Source: Trichobilharzia szidati
Lineage: Eukaryota > Platyhelminthes > Trematoda > Strigeidida > Schistosomatidae
Direction of reading: 5' to 3'
Length of the DNA: 64,000 nt
Assembly (NCBI GenBank): GCA_944472155.2
Contig: OX235271.1
Location: 69,174,416-69,238,415 of the forward strand
Part shown: positions 25,041-35,904 of the stretch, piece after piece
Numbering within the stretch: the first letter of the stretch is position 1
How the letters are laid out: each line of letters starts with the position of its first letter
Made by a program: the position numbers and the translations under genes
The notes under the pieces: model-generated
The model's database searches: none
Seen by the model: only the letters and a program-made list of their open reading frames with translations
Told to the model about the DNA's origin: nothing

Positions 25041-26030
25041 ACTTTTTTCCTTCATTTATATACATGTGCCGACTGAATTCTATCAGTCAGATTTGCAATG
25101 TGGCAATCATTCTAGGTAGTTCACCATTGATGATATTCGATATTTGGAGGCAAAAGGCCACAGGAAGCCTCCAACTATCTAATACTATGTGATATCGGCG
25201 AGTGGAAAGCTAGGTAATATGGATTTTTCATGTAATAGTCAGGTCCATTGTCATATTATTTCAGCTGTAAGTGATTTACCCTCCTTATGCAATATCCAAG
25301 ATAACCAATGTTAAGCAAAGGTTAATGTGGGAAGACTGTCAGATGATGACTACTGAAAATTACGAGAAGTAAGATGACTGCTATGACAAACTACCAATGA
25401 AACTCCACATACTTTCTTCTATTTTTGTAGGCTTTAACGGCTTATATATTAAATTACTATTTGACCATGCCATTTCTCAACTACTTGTCCGATTATTCTA
25501 CGATCTAATAAGTGTGGATTGCCTTCTAAGGATCATCAATGAAATTTTTCCTACTCTACATACAACTTTGACAAGGCAGAAACTACAGAACTGTCTATAT
25601 ATTAAGGAGCCATACATTTTAAGAACAGTTCATAAAAAGGAGACGAATTTGTTGTACGAGAAACGACCTAGCATATCATATCGTGAACAGAGAGATCTTA
25701 TTACAATTTTCAGAGTCCTAGTGTAGGACTAAGGGACCTAATCAATCTTCTCTTTTCCTTTGCGCTAAGTGAAAACATTTCTAGGGACAACACTAAGGGG
25801 GTTCAAGAGTAAAGGTGCAACGGCGACGTTGTGGAAAAGGTTTTATCACTAGAAGACAATCTTATAGATAGATAAGTATAGGTATTTATTCGAAAGAAAA
25901 TCATTACGACTTCGAAACTTTCTATAGTTAACAAAGGTTGAAATCTAAATCATTGAAATAGTTCACAGCTTAGTGAATTACATCCAAGCAAGGTAACTTG
26001 GGATTCAGAACAGGATGACTGAGTGGACAT
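25041..26030. other. Unassigned sequence
   Basis: Contains a 109-residue frame (25397-25726, plus) beginning MKLHILSSIFVGFNGLYIK. It is leucine-rich at the start and basic at the end. I do not recognise it and see no splice or promoter context that makes it a likely gene. Confidence 0.3.
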
Positions 26031-26033
26031 TTG

Positions 26034-26360
26034 GTTTCTACAAATTCTTCATCAGGCTCTACAGTTATAAATCCAAGAATATTTTAATACAGATAGGCAG
26101 CCATTAAAGGCATGAGAAAAATATATCGGGCATTGTATTGGAGTGCATGTATAATATGCAGTGATCGTTCGTTATTTAGTATTGTCAACTGAACGCATAT
26201 AGAAATGAAATGCATATAAATATAAAATATAAAATCACGAAAAATCACGCCGTATCATACATGTACTCTAATACAGTTTCCGATATAATTTTCACATGCA
26301 TTTAATGGCTATTTGTATAGTAATAATCATGGATTTATCACTGTAGAGCCTGAGGAATAA
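26034..26360. mobile_element. Two PLE family-A tails in inverted orientation
   Basis: Minus strand 26034-26140 reads TGGATTTATAACTGTAGAGC, CTGATGAAGAATTTGTAGAA, ACCAAATGTC. Plus strand 26270-26355 reads ATTTAATGGCTATTTGTATA, then TGTAGAGCCTGAGG. Both match the tail downstream of the PLE at 60955-61060. The minus copy keeps CTGATGA, GAAA and GTC in hammerhead order. Confidence 0.65.
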
Positions 26361-26663
26361 TAATAATATTTGTTCGTTAAAAATTATCTTCTTCTCATTT
26401 CACTATAGGATTTTTAATTTACTAAAATTTAAGAATGGTTACTAAACCTTAGTTGGTTAGTTTAACACCAGTTTAATAAGACATTGAGTGGCAGGGCTAG
26501 GATGAACTTTGTTAACAGATTTCTTTGTCTCATAGCTAACAAAGTGTCACCTGAGGTCTGAAACTTCGGGCTGATTAACAAGGTTAGCCTTTCAAGGTCA
26601 TCAAGCATGTCATCCCCAAGGTTAAAATTTTTTGACCTTATTGAAATGTGTGAAATCTGTGTA

Positions 26664-26774
26664 GTCTGATTGGTCTAATTCATCTTGAGATGCTTATCCA
26701 ATAAAATACGTCAAATAGATTTTCATACCCAACATAAATATGTGGTTTGTTCAACTCCCATAGTATATAAATAG
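26664..26774 (+). promoter_or_regulatory. Promoter of histone H2B
   Basis: A TATATAAATAG box at 26764-26774 lies 41 bases before the ATG. CCAAT-type elements lie upstream: ATTGG near 26668 (reverse) and CCAAT near 26698. Spacing and composition are typical of replication-dependent histone genes. Confidence 0.7.
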
Positions 26775-26815
26775 GAAAGTTAACAAAGTGACTTTGATAG
26801 CGTTCACTACTCGGA

Positions 26816-27187
26816 ATGCCACCAAAAGTCGTTGTGTCCGGTAAAGCTGCGAAGAAGGCATCTAAGGTCAAGGTACCTAAAGTTGATAAGAAGAAGAAGC
26901 GCAGGAGGAAGGAGAGCTATGCAATCTACATCTACAAAGTTCTCCGTCAAGTACATCCAGACACTGGTATTTCCTCCAAGGCAATGTCAATTATGAACTC
27001 GTTCGTAAATGACATCTTCGAAAGAATTGCAGCTGAAGCCAGCAGATTGTCGCATTACAACAAGAAGTCCACTATTTCTAGCCGTGAAGTCCAAACAGCT
27101 GTTCGTTTGCTACTCCCTGGTGAGCTTGCTAAACACGCTGTATCCGAAGGCACAAAGGCAGTCACCAAGTACAGTGGATCCAAGTAG
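26816..27187 (+). CDS. H2B: Histone H2B
   Basis: Intact single-exon frame of 123 residues, the usual H2B length. The N-terminal tail is lysine-rich ([22 protein letters not shown]). The histone fold is fully conserved: [38 protein letters not shown], and the C-terminal helix with [19 protein letters not shown]. The terminal lysine region TKYSGSK contains the conserved site for ubiquitylation. No introns, a TATA box upstream and a histone stem-loop downstream show it is a replication-dependent gene. H2B pairs with H2A in the nucleosome. No H2A, H3 or H1 gene lies in the window, so it stands apart from a compact histone repeat. Confidence 0.97.
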   Translation: MPPKVVVSGKAAKKASKVKVPKVDKKKKRRRKESYAIYIYKVLRQVHPDTGISSKAMSIMNSFVNDIFERIAAEASRLSHYNKKSTISSREVQTAVRLLLPGELAKHAVSEGTKAVTKYSGSK

Positions 27188-27216
27188 ATTACGTGAGGTG
27201 TAGAGAACGCTTCCAC

Positions 27217-27232
27217 GGCCCTTTTTAGGGCC
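27217..27232 (+). promoter_or_regulatory. Histone mRNA 3' stem-loop of H2B
   Basis: GGCCCTTTTTAGGGCC: perfect 6-bp stem and TTTT loop, 29 bases after the stop codon. It serves 3' end processing through stem-loop binding protein. Confidence 0.95.
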
Positions 27233-29303
27233 AACAAACGATGATTTCTTGATTGTCTATTTTCTTCCGTAAATAGAGTAAATCGTTGACGGTAGGCATG
27301 ACTTATCCGTGGCTAGGGTTTTTCGTACGTTAGATACCTAGGGCAATAACCCGTATTGCATGGATTTGAGTTCGACGAAGCTCGTAAAGGCTAGGTTCAT
27401 GCGTATTTGAGTCTGGAGAAAGGCGTGTTGTGTAACCAAGATCGGTAGTATAGGTACAGTACAGATTATTAAGGATGAATGTTGGGTTCGACTTCGGATA
27501 ACGCCGTCGTGCTGAGCGAATGAATTTACAAAGTCCAGGCAGCATCGATGGAATTCTTTAATAACCCCTGATATCCCGTTAGGTCTCCGGCCAGGTTTGT
27601 GGTGCCCCAGTAATAATAAGTGGAAACGTAACAGCGTATGTAGAGATTATACTGTAACCGTAGTCTTTTCGAGAGACCGAGAAACCCACGCATGGTACAT
27701 GTGTGAGCATCAATTTTTACCTAGCTAAAGGTCACAGTAGGGGTAGACCACATCTTGAAGAGTGCTCCTGTACGACTAAAGGGTGATCATGTTATGAAGT
27801 TGACAGCTCAGACTTCGGTCAGTCATCAAATGTACGTTCTATGCTCCATCTCTTCCTCACAAGTCAAACATTTTCGGTCCGTATTCTTACGATTAAAGGA
27901 CGAAATCCTGTGCATTCCACTTCGAACTGCATCAACAAGTTCGCCTGCAGTTACGGTGACAGGTAGAACTAATATTGTTGTGAACATGTTTAGTTATGGT
28001 AGTCAAAACAGGAATCTCAGTACATTGCAATGTCGATGGCTGAATCATAACTATAAATTCAAGGTTTGTCATTGAAGATGATTGCTCACACAACCTAAAC
28101 CTTATACAAAAAACCTCGTCTCCCGTGAACTGTTACTTGACCTATTTAAAGATAAGACTGGTCATTAGAATGTTCTTTATATAACTAAGAAATTGTCATG
28201 ATTTTCTTATATTATTGTTAAGTGGCTGATAAGAAACTACAACATGAAACATCGCCAAATTTGTCTTCTAAATGCCTTCTCTAAATAACTAAGTGGATGT
28301 ATAGAATTAGAAATGTAATATAAATCCAGCATTGCCGAGTTGCGGAGACGTATATAATTATACACAACAAAAGCTGATACAAGTATTCGCACTATACTGA
28401 TGCAGCTTTATCCTTGGCTTAACCCGTAGTTGTAGAAGGATTTTAATGGGTGGATAATGACGGAATTAAGGGTAGCATGTACAAATTAATTGTAAGAAGT
28501 ATATGCAGTGGGATAAGGTTTTAGTATAAGATACTCTTTAACATGAAGCCAACATACCCTTTGACTCGTGTTTAACGTACTTCATTATATATGATAAATG
28601 TTAAACAAACTAATTAAACGTCAAAAAGATGGGGTCATCACTACGCATGTTCGAAACATGTTCGCCATATGATGCGGATATTGACTAATTGTTCCTATCC
28701 ACATCTAAGTGACTCAATCGCAATCTGGGCGACAACTGAAAACTGAAGACTGAGGTGCCATTAGCTTGAACTACATTGTGAAGTCAATATAAATACTGTC
28801 ACGAACTAGCTAGAGATTGAGCTGCTATGTTTTGATTAAATTAGCGTACATTAATATCCTAGTACTTCTTTCGTTTATAATTAGGTCCTAACGTTGTGCT
28901 TACTCGACACACACAACGTAAATCAGAAGACACTTGAGAAGGTGTAGGAATGTGTATTCCCGCCGTAATCAAATTTCAAAAATTGAGCGAGTACAAATGT
29001 ATCAATTGTTAACACGTAAGATTTAGAGTAATAAACAAATCAAAGTACAATTACACAATGAAAGTATAGTACAATGATGTGTAATAAAATGGGTCACTAC
29101 AGTAGCACCCTATAACTGATACGTCCGGGTATGGGAGTTTTCAGCAGTGCATAGCATCAAAAATGGAAATGAGAGCTTTCTGGTGAGAAATCTAAGCTCT
29201 ATCGGTTTCACCTTAATACGGTGGGTCACATTTCATCCTCGGGCTGCCATCCAAACGTTGATATTTTGATTGTAGGTGTATGTAGGCGTAACGAAAATTA
29301 GTG
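27233..29303. other. 2 kb without a recognised gene
   Basis: A 106-residue frame at 27755-28075 (plus) has no recognised domain. The remainder is AT-rich. No tRNA, SINE or PLE signature seen. Confidence 0.35.
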
Positions 29304-29541
29304 TTTTTTTGTTATTCCTTCACGTTCCCAGTGGAACATAGGGCTTCAAGCTGGTGGCTTGAAGTTTCTGTGGCAGTGTTTATTTTACAGGATGGGGTTG
29401 CTCGCCTGATGCCCAACCTTTCCTCTTTACTAGCATTATTTCTGGCTTAGCGAGGTAAGGGAGTGCGTCGGTGGCCGGGGATCGAACCCCGGACCATGTG
29501 CATGATCGGTGAGCGTCCTAACGTCTATACCACCGACGCAC
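29304..29541 (-). mobile_element. tRNA-headed SINE, long-body subtype
   Basis: Same organisation as 5577-5804. tRNA-like head at about 29465-29541 with B box GGTTCGATCCC in reverse, body with TTTATTTTACAGGATGGGGT on the plus strand, and a T-rich plus-strand left end that is the element's A-rich 3' end. Confidence 0.75.
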
Positions 29542-30022
29542 AAGGAAAATCAGAGTAGCGCTTGTTAACTATAGGAATTAGCTACGATCCTGAGTTTGCA
29601 CTGGCGAGGAGACCTAAACTATGACCAAACAAATGCCAGTGCTCGTGTCTAGCTGATGCTGACACGTAACAAAGTCTACATTGAAATTAATTTACCACTA
29701 ACTTCTAAATAATAAATATAATAATTTTATTATAAACACTTAATTGAAAACTCTGATAAGTCAAAACAACGTCATCTAGCCTACATACATATTACACGTT
29801 GTATCATCATGTTTAAAAATATTGTTGACAAGTATGTGTAACTGGAAACCAGCCTAAACATTTGATATTTATCAGAGACGTGTAAGTATTCATTTACACA
29901 TATCTAGAATATGCTTACTTACTGTTTATTATATGCATACACAAGACATGCCTAAAATGCATAAACAAGCTAAAAATGAATTCTGTCAATTATATGGGAT
30001 GAACGAATAAATAAATACAGAG
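29542..30022. other. Upstream region of the signal-peptide exon
   Basis: AT-rich, no repeat recognised; presumed 5' flank of the exon at 30085. Confidence 0.35.
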
Positions 30023-30030
30023 TATAAAAG
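30023..30030 (+). promoter_or_regulatory. TATA box
   Basis: TATAAAAG, 55 bases before the ATG at 30085. The next bases (GTATCACTCC) could hold the start site. A strong TATA box next to a signal-peptide exon argues for a real promoter. Confidence 0.6.
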
Positions 30031-30084
30031 GTATCACTCCTATGATATAATTCATACATTTCAGAATATCAACGTAACACCGAC

Positions 30085-30140
30085 ATGAAATTCGTTTTAG
30101 TTTTAGCAACAGCTTTACTATTCTTGCTAAATACAGCTGA
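30085..30140 (+). CDS. First coding exon with secretory signal peptide (micro-exon-gene-like)
   Basis: A 56-nt exon: ATG, 18 codons reading MKFVLVLATALLFLLNTA, two further bases, then the consensus donor GTAAGT. The peptide is a textbook signal sequence: one lysine, a 13-residue hydrophobic core, and small residues near the cleavage site. The TATA box at 30023 sits at the right distance. Schistosome micro-exon genes and other small secreted-protein genes begin with just such an exon. The downstream exons are not identified; an RTE-like LINE remnant starts 65 bases into the presumed intron. Family assignment is inference; the exon call rests on promoter, signal and donor together. Confidence 0.6.
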
Positions 30141-30204
30141 GTAAGTTATTTCATTATAGATACATATACCTATGTATTTTTTGTATTATTATTATTATTA
30201 TTAA

Positions 30205-30640
30205 GATAAATGAGAACTGGGTTCCTAGTAGAACACAGGGCTTCATCAGCACTTCTCCATTCGTCTGCCTTGTTCTCTACAGTACTTTTTAGTTGGGTAT
30301 ATATATATGATTATCCAAACGGTTTCATCTCTTCCACTCACGAGCTCCCCAATATTACCCTCCTATACACCCAACGTATAGCTTCTCAATCGGATTCCAC
30401 TCTAGCGCCTATCTGGTGTGTGAAGTTACTTGACGGCCTCCTCAGCCTATATCTGATCCCTCTCCCTTTTGCTTCGACAGTCAGTGGGTTCTTCAACTAT
30501 TCTTTGCCTAGCTACTTGTTAGTGTTCCTTTCTCAGTTGACCAACTGATCTTCTCTATCAAGCCAGCTCAGACATTGTTCATGCCAACTTGGGCCAAGAC
30601 TGTGAATCGTAAAGAAGAAGCGACAGACAGACATGAACAT
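30205..30640 (-). mobile_element. RTE-like LINE remnant (C-terminal region), antisense
   Basis: Collinear with 41925-42640: GGGTTCCTAGTAGAACACAG near the start, an exon-like block with ACCCTCCTATACACC, and CGGATTCCACTCTAGCGCCT. In translation of the minus strand this corresponds to the tail of RTE-clade (SR2-like) reverse transcriptases. It is heavily broken. Confidence 0.55.
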
Positions 30641-31315
30641 CCAAATCTTGTTCTTTATACTGACTGCAGTAGGTTTTCACATTGATTTCCCATTAATAAT
30701 GAAGATCTGTCCTGCCTTTTTCGATTCTACCTTTCATCTCTGAAGATTTGTATCATTCGTCAAAGAGGCCCTAATGAAACAACATCTGTTTAGTGTCTTT
30801 TCTGCGGCTGATTATATACTGATAAAGGAGAAGGTTTCATGAAAATTAATTAGACGTAGATGAGAACAGATAATATAGCTTTCCCAATAACGAAGCTTAT
30901 TACAACATACAGAGCATAAAGCACACTTTTATATGTCTTATCAATCCGCATCGAACGACCAATATACTCAGCTCTATAGGAACAAGCCAACTGGCAAACA
31001 CACAAAAATAGAGATGGTCCAAAAGGCTGTAAGAACACAATTTTCGGTGTCTACAACAGAGTAGAGTCTTGGTTGACACTGGTTCGGACATTGTCTCTAC
31101 AAAAATATCTGGTAGACATTTTTTATGAGGCTCAAATCACTACGTATCTGATACATCTGATTTCTGGAGTTCCAGTCATCGAAATAGAAAAGACAAAGCT
31201 GTATGCATAAAAAAAATTTGTCCAACCACTGGTCCTTTCATGATCCTACTTTGTCTATGTCATCCTATTATGGCCCCAATTTTTAACTTGGCCCTAGGAT
31301 TATCACCCATGAGAC
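30641..31315. other. Unassigned sequence
   Basis: No gene or repeat recognised before the tandem duplication begins. Confidence 0.35.
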
Positions 31316-34170
31316 CAAGAAAAATCTTTGTGACACTTGTGGTGAGATAAAAATAAAAATTAGTGTGAAATGGAACACACTGTTAGATGACTCATCATAA
31401 CAGGATCATACAAAGTTGTGTGGTAGAGAGGGTAGACAGATTGATAAATTAGTTCAAGGTCGTCTAGTACAGAGATAGAAAACACTCAATAATAAAAATA
31501 GTGGACTGAGTGAACAGATGGTCACGAAATAATCAATATATGAGTGATTTAGAAAAGGAGAGAATTAAGCTCAGAAAAGTTTATTAGTATGTTTGTTTAT
31601 AAAAAACTTGTTAGTGTTTGAAGAATGCTAGAATGGAAATGATAAATCAGACAACATTATGACTGAAATTGTTTGGATGCGAGTGAAATCAATTTGAGGA
31701 AGAGAAAGGGCGATAATAAAAATAAGCATAGTGGTTACAACTTTATTCTAGACTATGTGTTAACACAGGACATGATTTTGAGGATATCTCAACATCAGTT
31801 CATTTCTACTAATCCTATAGGATCTCCAAGTAGAACAGTATTCAGTAGTATATGGTATGGAGACACTGTATTGTTTCATCATCGGAAACTATATGCTGTG
31901 CTTTAATTGGACACTAGGTCAAACGATTGGATACAATCGCCCTGAAAGTCAATCGTGAGTCAGAATAGTTCAGTGGTAACGTCTCTGACTTCAGCACTGA
32001 CTGACATGTGTCTGTATCTCAGAGGGGATGTGAGTTCCCACAATTGAACATTTTAACTCAATCAGAAATACAGAGACACACTCAGTATGATGTACAATAA
32101 GAAGGTTTTATCATGCATAACCCCATCAAATATGTGAAATGTATTTAAGGGAATCACCGGTGGCAAGAACATAAATAACTACTCTTGTTAAGTCAATGCT
32201 GGTACACTAAGTAATTCCTTCCTATACCTTCCAGTATATGTTATAATTATAATTAGTACAAGCATAAATAATGACTGCTTCTCCGATTTCAATGGAAATG
32301 ACGTCCTCAAGTGTCTCCAATCCTTGAAATCTACCCAGTCCTATGGTCCAGAAGGTGTAGGACAAACTATCCTCAGAAAATTTGTGGACATTTAATTGTA
32401 TCCTCTCACTGGTATATTCAATGAGTCATTCTCCACTGATATTGTGTCTGGTTCTAAATCGTCAACTGGATCAATTGACCTTTTCATATTACTTCACCAT
32501 TTTTAAAAATAGTGGAAAAACTGCTTTTACATAACTTTGGACATTCATTGAAGGCTTTTAACGGCCGTCATCAATCAGCTCACGAACAAACAAGGTGTAC
32601 TTCAAGTACCACTATGCTCTGAATGCGTAATCTTCTGCCTTATTTAGTTAGACAGAGGTGCCAAATATGTTCGGTGTGCCTCCCCAGTTTACACATCTGC
32701 ATTTGACTCTGAACCTATGCGTTTTTGTTAAACAAGTTTGTCTCAACACAACCAAGGTGCTGGACTAATTAAGAAGTGGTTGCATTCTCACTTTTCTGAT
32801 AGAAAGCACTACACTGTATGTACTGAGAAGTCCTCCACAGCTTCACTGACTTCACTTAGCTGGTGTTTCTCAGGGTGCTGTTCTTTCTCATTTTCTCTTT
32901 ACTTTCTTCTCACATGACTTGACCACTTCTGACGAACCGATTTGGTTAAGTATGACGATTATCTGACTGCTTCTATGCCTGTGCTTCTTGTCAAATAATC
33001 TACAGCTTAGTGCTACTCATATGAACTGGTTATTTCGCATGGTCCCACTATCATAGATGGCTCAGAAGTTGCAAATAAGTCGACTGTTTGATACTTGAGA
33101 CTGTGTATTTCCTCTGATCTTTCCTAGTTTTCCCACATCGTATTAGTTTCTAGAAAGATATTTCGTCTGAGGTACTAACTAGGTGAGGAGGTCAAGACAG
33201 TCTGGTGTCACTCATTCTCTAATTTCCACGTTTAATTCTTGTATTCTATCTACCCAGCTCTACTGCGAACTCCTAGTCTTTCTTGGACTATCGAAGAAAG
33301 AATTTGTTACACTGAGAATGTCGGTAAACGATGTTGGCAGGTCGAGTGGGGTATTGCTAGGTGAGATTGTTATAAATATTGAAGAATGACACGCGGACCC
33401 AAGTAAGAAATGAGGGGATATTTTCTTGTCAGACACTGAGCATCCCTCTATATGCAAGTGTCTGCTTGCACCTCATAAGCAACTATATAAGCCTTAATGG
33501 TTGGACGACTAATTACAAGAACTCTACAATACCTTATTTGTCAGGCATACATTTTATATGGTGAGAAAAGTGTAAGCCATGACACTACGAAATTACTGAG
33601 AAAGACTAAGTGAGGAGCAATATTTCTTTCATTCTTACATGGTTGTCAATATATCCAACTGATTTAATATTACGTTCATATTTAGATATTTTCATTATAA
33701 TTACCATGGCTTAAATTACTACCCCTCTTATGAGATATTTAGATGCAATACTCTAACACATGCGGAAAATTCCACATTTGCACCAGAAGACTGTTTGGAA
33801 TACAAGTGATATTTTATGGTATTGTTATTACTATTATTATGTACGCGTTCATCCTGAATGAGATGTACGTAGCTCAGTGATTCAAGCAGGACCTTATGTG
33901 GCTCAATTACTCTAGGTGTTTCTTTTGTGAATACAAATTTCTGGTTTAACCAACTTTATATGACTGTATGAACATGAAAAAAACTATATTGAAGAGAATA
34001 TTCTCCGACGAGTGACACTTTTAAGTCGCGAATTAATTATGAAATGGTCATCTCATTAATCAATGTCAATAGGAGTTCTCCAGTTATAGTTATAGCCGGT
34101 TTCACATGAATCAATCGATATTATCTATCCCATTGGTTTCTACTACTCACAACCAGGAAGTGACAGACTA
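31316..34170. repeat. Tandem duplication, copy A (about 2.85 kb)
   Basis: Collinear with 34800-41055 after removal of the LINE insertion. Identity is well over 90 percent across most of it. It carries a CR1-like LINE remnant and a block with AGTTCAGTGGTAACGTCTC that resembles a tRNA-type A box. Copy A lacks the LINE at 37661 and the 178-bp insert at 35567, so it supplies the empty version of both sites. Confidence 0.9.
32195..33600 (+). pseudogene. CR1-like LINE remnant in copy A
   Basis: Broken translation lines up with the full LINE at 37965-40769: NDVLKCLQSLKSTQSYGPEGV (RT start), then LDRGAKYVRCASPVYTSAFDS (motif A), SDRKHYTVC, and near the end a degenerate LSDTEHPS...NTLF block. It contains many stops and small deletions. 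The same decayed remnant is in copy B, so it decayed before the tandem duplication. Confidence 0.85.
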
Positions 34171-34389
34171 TCCATACAACATATTCTAAATGATTCCAAG
34201 GACTAAAATGTAAGTCAATGAATCGAAATGCAACTGATGTAGAGAGAGACAGGAATTGTATAACTCCAATGTAACAGTTTCGGTTGGTTTCAGCATAAAT
34301 GTTCAGAATCTCTCTCTCTCTCTCTATCTCACTGCTACTATTCAAATCCTATTTCGTGAATACATTTCAATGGCTGACATTGTATGTTT

Positions 34390-34625
34390 GTTTTTTCTTA
34401 TCGAAATTACTGAACTTGACAGGGTCAATTATTCTGCACATAGCTAAATTCTTATGTCGTAATAGGAAAGGCTTATTTAGGATTTGGTAACGTCCTAACC
34501 TTACAGGCTGAGTCATCCTAGGTCTAGCTATCTTCCAGTCTACGTTCCGATAATCTAACTCACTCCGATCTACCAGTTTGACCTTTGTGATCGACCTCAC
34601 ACTTGTGTCATGCTAAAATAAATTA
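34390..34625 (-). pseudogene. PLE family-B GIY-YIG remnant
   Basis: Minus strand: AAGGTCAAACTGGTAGATCG and CATAAGAATTTAGCTATG match the PLE at 49860-49960 (AGGTCAAACTAGTAGATCG, CATAAGAATTTAGCTAAGG). A block of about 100 bases is inserted between the two matched parts. It sits between the two copies of the tandem duplication. Confidence 0.6.
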
Positions 34626-35196
34626 ACTTTTTAATTGTATCTATCCGCTAATTGAGTCAGTAACGTTAGTCTCTGAGTATTAGTTGGTTGATTTCAACAG
34701 AGATTTCGTCGTGAATTTGACATCAGGTAGATTCCTATGGAATGGCAAGCAGGACAAGACGGCTGTTTCATACTAAATTCAGAACTGGGTTAAATTGTAT
34801 AGAGAAAAACTTTTGTGACCCCTATGGTGAATTTAAAATGAAAATAAAAATTAATGTGCATTGGAACACACATTGGATGACTCATCATAACAGGATCATA
34901 CAAAGTTGTGTGGTAGAGGGGGAAGGCAGATTGATAAATTAGTTCAAGGTCGTCTAGTACAGAGACAGAAAACACTAAATAAAAGATAGTGGACTAAGTG
35001 AACAGATGGTCACGAAATAATCAATATATGAGTGATTTAGAAAAGGAGAGAATTAAGCTCAGAAAAGTTTATTAGTATATTTGTTTATCGAAAACTTGTT
35101 AGTGTTTGAAGAATGCTAGAGTGGAAATGATGAATTAGACAACATTATGACTGAAATTGTTTGGATGCGAGTGAAATCTATTTGAGGAAGAGAAAG

Positions 35197-35200
<4 letters not shown>

Positions 35201-35252
<52 letters not shown>
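35201..35252. repeat. (AAT)n microsatellite expanded in copy B
   Basis: About 17 AAT units. Copy A has only GATAATAAAAATAAGC at the same place (31712-31727), so the array grew after duplication. Confidence 0.95.
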
Positions 35253-35566
35253 GGATAGTGGTTACAACTTTATTCTAGACTATGTGTTAACACAGGACAG
35301 GATTTTGAGGATATCTCAACATCAGTTTATATCTACTAATCCTATAGGATCTCCAAGTAGAACAGTATTCAGTAGTATATGGTATGGAGACACTGTATTG
35401 TTTCATCATCGGAAATTATATGCTGTGCTTTAATTGGACACTAGGTCAAACGATTGGATACAATCGCCCTGAAAGTGAATCGTGAGTCAGAATAGTTCAG
35501 TGGTAACGTCTCTGACTTCAGCACTGACTGACATGTGTCTGTATCTCAGAGGGGATATGAGTTCCC

Positions 35567-35744
35567 TGAAGATTTCAAATACACCTAGCCGACTGATGAC
35601 TGGTGAGTGCCAACATGTACGAAACCGGGTCAAGTAAGGCCTCCTTCAGTGTCTTCGGAGCGAGAGTAGAGACTGCTTTCCTCTTCTCAACTCAAAATGA
35701 GGAAATAAAGGTTGAATAAAATGAAAGTAATCCTGTATTAGGAG
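35567..35744 (+). mobile_element. 178-bp copy-B-specific segment with hammerhead-like core
   Basis: Present between GAGTTCCC and ATTGAACATT in copy B, absent from copy A. It contains CTGATGA (35593-35599), CGAAAC (GAAA at 35621-35624) and a GTC at 35629-35631, placed as in a type I hammerhead with a 2-bp stem III. Stem II is not convincing. The right end is A-rich with AATAAA-like repeats. The tRNA-like block just upstream (about 35495-35565), present in both copies, may be its SINE head, in which case copy A lost the body by deletion. Confidence 0.5.
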
Positions 35745-35904
35745 ATTGAACATTTTAACTCAATCAGAAATACAGAGACACACTCAGTATGATGTACAAT
35801 AAGAAGGTTTTATCATGCATAACCCCATCAAATATGTGAAATGTATTGAAGGAAGTCACCGGTGGCAAGAACATAAATAACCATCCTTGTTAAGTCAATG
35901 CTGG

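Noticed and set aside
25397..25726. 109-residue protein-coding gene
   Set aside because: No recognisable domain, no promoter or splice context; length is within what AT-rich random sequence can give in this window.
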